Shown here: one piece after another, positions 4,346-7,818 of the stretch
Layout: every line of letters starts with the position of its first letter
Numbering within the stretch: position 1 is the stretch's first letter
NCBI GenBank assembly: GCA_023406965.1
Contig: JAEXTI010000322.1
Span: 1-7,818 of the forward strand
Reading direction: 5' to 3'
DNA: 7,818 nt
Origin: Chloroflexota bacterium
GTDB lineage: Bacteria; Chloroflexota; Anaerolineae; Anaerolineales; Anaerolineaceae
The notes under the pieces: generated by a model
The model's database searches: none
Seen by the model: only the letters and a program-made list of their open reading frames with translations
Told to the model about the DNA's origin: nothing
Translations under genes and position numbers: made by a program

Positions 4346-7300
4346 ATGCCGCTGTTAAAATCACTTGAGTTGCACGGTTATAAGACTTTTGCCAGCAAGA
4401 CATTGTTTGAATTCCCTGGCAACGTGACAGCGATTGTCGGCCCGAATGGATCGGGTAAATCGAATGTGGCTGATGCGCTGCGTTGGGTTTTGGGAGAGCA
4501 GTCCTACAGCTTGCTGCGCGGGCGCAAGACCGAAGACATGATCTTTTCGGGCTCAGAGTTTCGACCTCGAGCCGGGATGGCTTCGGCAACGATCACTTTC
4601 GACAACGAGAACGGCTGGTTGCCGATCGATTTCAGCGAAGTAACGATTACTCGTCGGGCTTATCGGGATGGGCAGAACGAGTATCTGCTCAATGGACAGA
4701 AGGTGCGCTTAAAAGAAATAACCGAACTGTTGGCCCAATCGGGGTTGGCAGAGCGCACGTACACCATCATTGGACAGGGTCTTGTGGACGCAGCCTTGTC
4801 ATTGAAGCCGGAAGAGCGGCGGAAGTTTTTTGAAGAGGCGGCTGGAATTGGTCTGTATCGAACGAGGCGCGAAGAAGCGATTAGCCGCCTGGACAGCACC
4901 CGGCGAAATTTGGAACGCGTATTAGACATCTTGACCGAGCTTGAGCCACGATTGCACAGCCTGGAAAGGCAGGCAAAACGGGCCATGGAATATGAGCAGG
5001 TGAAGGCCGATTTGAAGGTGCTGTTGCGCGACTGGTATGGATATCACTGGCACCGGACGCAGCAGGATTTGCTGCATACCCGCGAGGTAGTGCGATCGCA
5101 GGAAGAGCGCTTGCTTCAGGCGCGTGAGAAGCAGGCCAGGGTTGAGGAAGACCTGGCTGGCGTGCGCGGACAGGTGCATGCGCTGCGGAGCGAGTTGAAT
5201 GAATGGCACCGGCAGTCTGCCGAGATTCATACGCGCAGCGAGCAAGTGAACAAAGCATTGGCGGTAATGGAAGAGCGACAGCGCGCGCTGGCAAACCAGC
5301 AAAACAGCACACGCAGCGACCTGGCCCGCCTGGAGGAAGAACAGAAGGCGCGGGCCGATCGCCTGGTGGATCTGGAAGAAGAGCGCGACCGGCTGCAGGC
5401 GGAGTTGAGCGAGGCGCTGGAGCGGATGAACGCCGCAAAGGCCGCCCTGGATGCGCGCCAGAAGGAACGCACCCAGTTGGAAACGAAACAGCGGGAGATG
5501 CGCAGGTTACTGGTCAACGATGAGACTCGCCAAGTGCAGCTTAAGGCGCATTTGAGCGAGCTGGCGAACCGGCTTGAAAACCTTCGCTCGAATCAGCAAG
5601 GTTTGATGCAGGCCATTCAGCGGGAAGCGGAAGACATGCAGCGGGCGCAAGGACGACTGGCAAGTTGGGAGAAGAATTGTGAGCAGGCTGAAGCGGATCA
5701 CAAGAAAGCTGAAGCCGATTTGCAGGCGCACCGGCAGAAGGCAACCGCGCTTGAGGAGCAGCGACGGAAATTACAAGAGGACCACACTCGCCTGGATGGT
5801 GAACGCTCCAGATTCGCAGCGCAGTTGGACGTGTTGGAGCAGGCCGAGCGTTCGATGAGCGGTTTGGCCGAGGGGGCTCGCTTCTTAATCCAGGAGGCGC
5901 GCTCGGGGCGCTTGAAGGGGTCGTACCGGACATTGACCAGCGCTTTGGTTGTTCCAGCCGAGCTGGAGGCGGCCGTGGCGGCGGCACTGGGCGAATATGC
6001 AGACAGCGTGCTGTTGGATCCCGGCGCGGAACTGGACAGCGCGCTGGAAGTGCTGTCGAGAGGGGATAAGGGGCGAGCAGTGCTTTTACCTGCCGAGATG
6101 GTGCGGCCTGCTGAATTGTTGAGGGCGCAAGCCGATCCCGAGTGTGTTGGTGTGGCTGCGGATTTGGTGAAAGGCAGCGTGGAACTGAGTGCAGCGGTGA
6201 AACTGCTGTTGGGGCCAGTTCTGGTGGCGCAAAACCGCCAGGCTGCCCGGCGCATGGTGAAGGATTTGCCGATGTGGGCGCGAGTGGTGACGCTGCAGGG
6301 CGAGGTGTTCCTGGGCAGCGGGATTGTGATTGCCGGGCAGGATCAGAAGGCAGGATTGGTGGGACGCACACGCCGGCGCCAGGAACTGCAGGAGTCTGTG
6401 CAGGAAACCGCAGAAAAGCTGAAGATTTCAGAAGAGAAGCGCAAAGAGTTGCAGGCAGAAAGCGACCGGTTGAAGGCTGCTGAAAAAGATTTGGAGAACG
6501 CTGTTCGCCAGGCCGCTCAAGCTGTTTCCCGTTCCAACCAGAGCCGCCAGCAGGCCGTTTTGGAGGTGGAACAAGCGCGCCAGAAGCATGAGTTCCAATC
6601 CAGGCAAAAAGCCAGTTTAGAATCCCAAATCGAGAAAGCAGAGCAGGAATCGGGGCTGGCCCGACAGGAAATGGAAAAGAACAGCACGAAGATTAGCGAG
6701 TGGAACGAGCAAATCCGGGAGTTGAACCGGCAGATGGCAGGCATGCTGCTGGACGAATTGCAATCTGAGGTATTGCATTGGAACACAACCCAGGCTGTGG
6801 CTGGGCGAGCCGTCAAAGAAGCCGACCGGCGGCAGTTGGAACATGCTGAAAGTATGAACTCGGCAAAACGCCAGGCGGAAGCACTGCAGGAACGCTTGAG
6901 AGATGCCGACGCAGGTTTGGCGCGGCTGGAAGGTGAGCGCAGCCAGGCGCTGGCGCAGGAAAGTGAATTGAATGAGCAGATCAAGGCGCTGCAGGTGAAG
7001 ATTGACCCAGCCGAGGCGCAATTGATTGCCCTGGAAGACGCGAATAATCAGGCGCAGGAAAATATGCTGGCTGCCCAGCAAGCCGTTACTGTGGCAGAAC
7101 GACATACTACCCAGGCGCAATTGGAATTGACACGTCACCGAGAGGGCTTGGATTCGCTGCGCCGGAAGATTGAAGAGGATTTTGGCCTGGTGGCGCTAGA
7201 ATACAACTCAGATGTTGCCGGACAGACCCCGCTGCCCTGGGAAGGGATGGTGGAGCAGTTCCCAAGCCTGGAAGAACTACCGGCTGAGATAGAAGATAGC

Positions 7301-7818
7301 ATTCAGCGGCAAAGAGGAATGCTGCGCCGGATGGGATTAATCAACCCCGAAGTGCAAAACGAGTACCGCTCGGTGAAAGAGCGCTTTGAGTTCTTAACCA
7401 CCCAGGTAGCAGATCTGAAGAAAGCGGATGCTGATTTGCGGCAGGTGATCAGTGAGTTAGATGAGCTTATGCGCCGTGAATTCCGCAAGACCTTTGATGC
7501 GGTGGCGCATGAGTTTAAGGGGTTGTTTACCCGGTTGTTTGGGGGCGGGTCGGCGCGCTTGATTTTGAACGATTCCGAAAACCCGGATGATTTAGGTATC
7601 GATATTGAGGCGAGGTTGCCAGGGCGGCGCGACCAGGGGCTTTCGCTACTTTCGGGCGGCGAGCGCAGCCTGACGGCTGTGGCGCTGATCTTCTCGTTGT
7701 TGCGCGTTTCGCCCACGCCGTTCTGCGTGATGGACGAGGTGGACGCGATGCTGGACGAAGCTAATGTTGGACGCTTCCGGGATTTGCTGGTGGAGTTGAC
7801 TCAAAAGACGCAGTTCAT
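4346..7818 (+). CDS. smc: Chromosome segregation SMC ATPase, 3' end outside the window
   Basis: SMC is the motor of bacterial condensin, an ATPase with a long folded coiled coil that extrudes and compacts DNA with ScpA and ScpB. The frame is unbroken for 1157 residues and runs off the window; about 30-40 residues are probably missing. The N-terminal head has Walker A GPNGSGKS (32-39), the RWVLGEQS block, the arginine-finger position Arg58, and IGQG (142-145) followed by [15 protein letters not shown]. Coiled coil, rich in Glu, Gln, Arg and Ala, fills about 165-520 and 675-1020. The hinge is about 525-670 ([20 protein letters not shown] to [12 protein letters not shown]). The C-terminal head has the ABC signature [10 protein letters not shown] (Ser1103), Walker [11 protein letters not shown] (Asp1130, Glu1131) and D-loop LDEANV. 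It starts four bases after rnc with no strong Shine-Dalgarno, so translation is probably coupled. Part of the left coil, WYGYHWH (230-236), is unusually aromatic. Confidence 0.97.
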   Translation, partial: MPLLKSLELHGYKTFASKTLFEFPGNVTAIVGPNGSGKSNVADALRWVLGEQSYSLLRGRKTEDMIFSGSEFRPRAGMASATITFDNENGWLPIDFSEVTITRRAYRDGQNEYLLNGQKVRLKEITELLAQSGLAERTYTIIGQGLVDAALSLKPEERRKFFEEAAGIGLYRTRREEAISRLDSTRRNLERVLDILTELEPRLHSLERQAKRAMEYEQVKADLKVLLRDWYGYHWHRTQQDLLHTREVVRSQEERLLQAREKQARVEEDLAGVRGQVHALRSELNEWHRQSAEIHTRSEQVNKALAVMEERQRALANQQNSTRSDLARLEEEQKARADRLVDLEEERDRLQAELSEALERMNAAKAALDARQKERTQLETKQREMRRLLVNDETRQVQLKAHLSELANRLENLRSNQQGLMQAIQREAEDMQRAQGRLASWEKNCEQAEADHKKAEADLQAHRQKATALEEQRRKLQEDHTRLDGERSRFAAQLDVLEQAERSMSGLAEGARFLIQEARSGRLKGSYRTLTSALVVPAELEAAVAAALGEYADSVLLDPGAELDSALEVLSRGDKGRAVLLPAEMVRPAELLRAQADPECVGVAADLVKGSVELSAAVKLLLGPVLVAQNRQAARRMVKDLPMWARVVTLQGEVFLGSGIVIAGQDQKAGLVGRTRRRQELQESVQETAEKLKISEEKRKELQAESDRLKAAEKDLENAVRQAAQAVSRSNQSRQQAVLEVEQARQKHEFQSRQKASLESQIEKAEQESGLARQEMEKNSTKISEWNEQIRELNRQMAGMLLDELQSEVLHWNTTQAVAGRAVKEADRRQLEHAESMNSAKRQAEALQERLRDADAGLARLEGERSQALAQESELNEQIKALQVKIDPAEAQLIALEDANNQAQENMLAAQQAVTVAERHTTQAQLELTRHREGLDSLRRKIEEDFGLVALEYNSDVAGQTPLPWEGMVEQFPSLEELPAEIEDSIQRQRGMLRRMGLINPEVQNEYRSVKERFEFLTTQVADLKKADADLRQVISELDELMRREFRKTFDAVAHEFKGLFTRLFGGGSARLILNDSENPDDLGIDIEARLPGRRDQGLSLLSGGERSLTAVALIFSLLRVSPTPFCVMDEVDAMLDEANVGRFRDLLVELTQKTQF

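Noticed and set aside
5091..5100. TGCGATCGCA palindrome containing the HIP1-like GCGATCGC
   Set aside because: I noticed only this one clear copy, inside smc, so it is likely chance and not evidence of a cyanobacterial repeat.
5541..6371. Several long minus-strand frames inside smc (also 4881-5438, 6517-6984, 6617-7138, 7303-7716)
   Set aside because: The smc frame is continuous from 4346 to 7818 with head, coil, hinge and head motifs in order; the opposite-strand products are low-complexity Ser/Ala/Pro/Arg sequences.
4346..7818. Possible frameshift or break in smc
   Set aside because: I read the frame codon by codon through to the end; there is no stop, and Walker A and Walker B are in the same frame. 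It lacks a stop only because the window ends.
1..7818. Defence system, integrated element or CRISPR array
   Set aside because: No array-like direct repeats, transposase, integrase, toxin-antitoxin or nuclease-helicase genes are present; the contents are housekeeping genes with even composition.

Overview
This window is ordinary housekeeping chromosome from a bacterium of moderate GC content. The closest fit is a Chloroflexota member, possibly of Anaerolineae type. That placement is an inference from the SMC sequence style, the MoaD-MoaE fusion and promoters sitting directly on start codons; no rRNA or marker search could be run. I saw no mobile element, CRISPR array, tRNA or phage signal, and no convincing new multi-gene system. 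The points worth a second look are regulatory and architectural.

Layout. Bases 3-854 (+) are the 3' part of an aldo/keto reductase whose N-terminus lies before the window. Bases 879-1439 (+) encode an unrecognised 186-residue protein with a very acidic tail, preceded by an exact TATAAT box. Bases 1432-1478 form a perfect 22-bp inverted repeat that acts as a two-way terminator between this gene and the convergent scpA (1485-2273, -). A 53-bp intergenic region (2274-2326) carries two back-to-back TATAAT boxes. One drives scpA leftward, the other drives a rightward group: moaC (2327-2806), a fused moaD-moaE (2814-3515), rnc (3628-4341) and smc (4346 to the window end, 3' end missing).

How the genes work together. 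MoaC makes cyclic pyranopterin monophosphate and the MoaD-MoaE fusion converts that type of precursor to molybdopterin, so the first two rightward genes are consecutive molybdenum cofactor steps. rnc followed by smc is a common bacterial pairing (dsRNA processing and chromosome condensation). ScpA is the kleisin partner of SMC, so both condensin proteins are here, but on opposite strands and behind different promoters. The only sizeable gap in the rightward group is the 112 bases before rnc (3516-3627), which contains an AT-rich patch, a possible 23-codon ORF and hairpins that could cover the rnc ribosome binding site. No other gene-free stretch exceeds about 100 bases.
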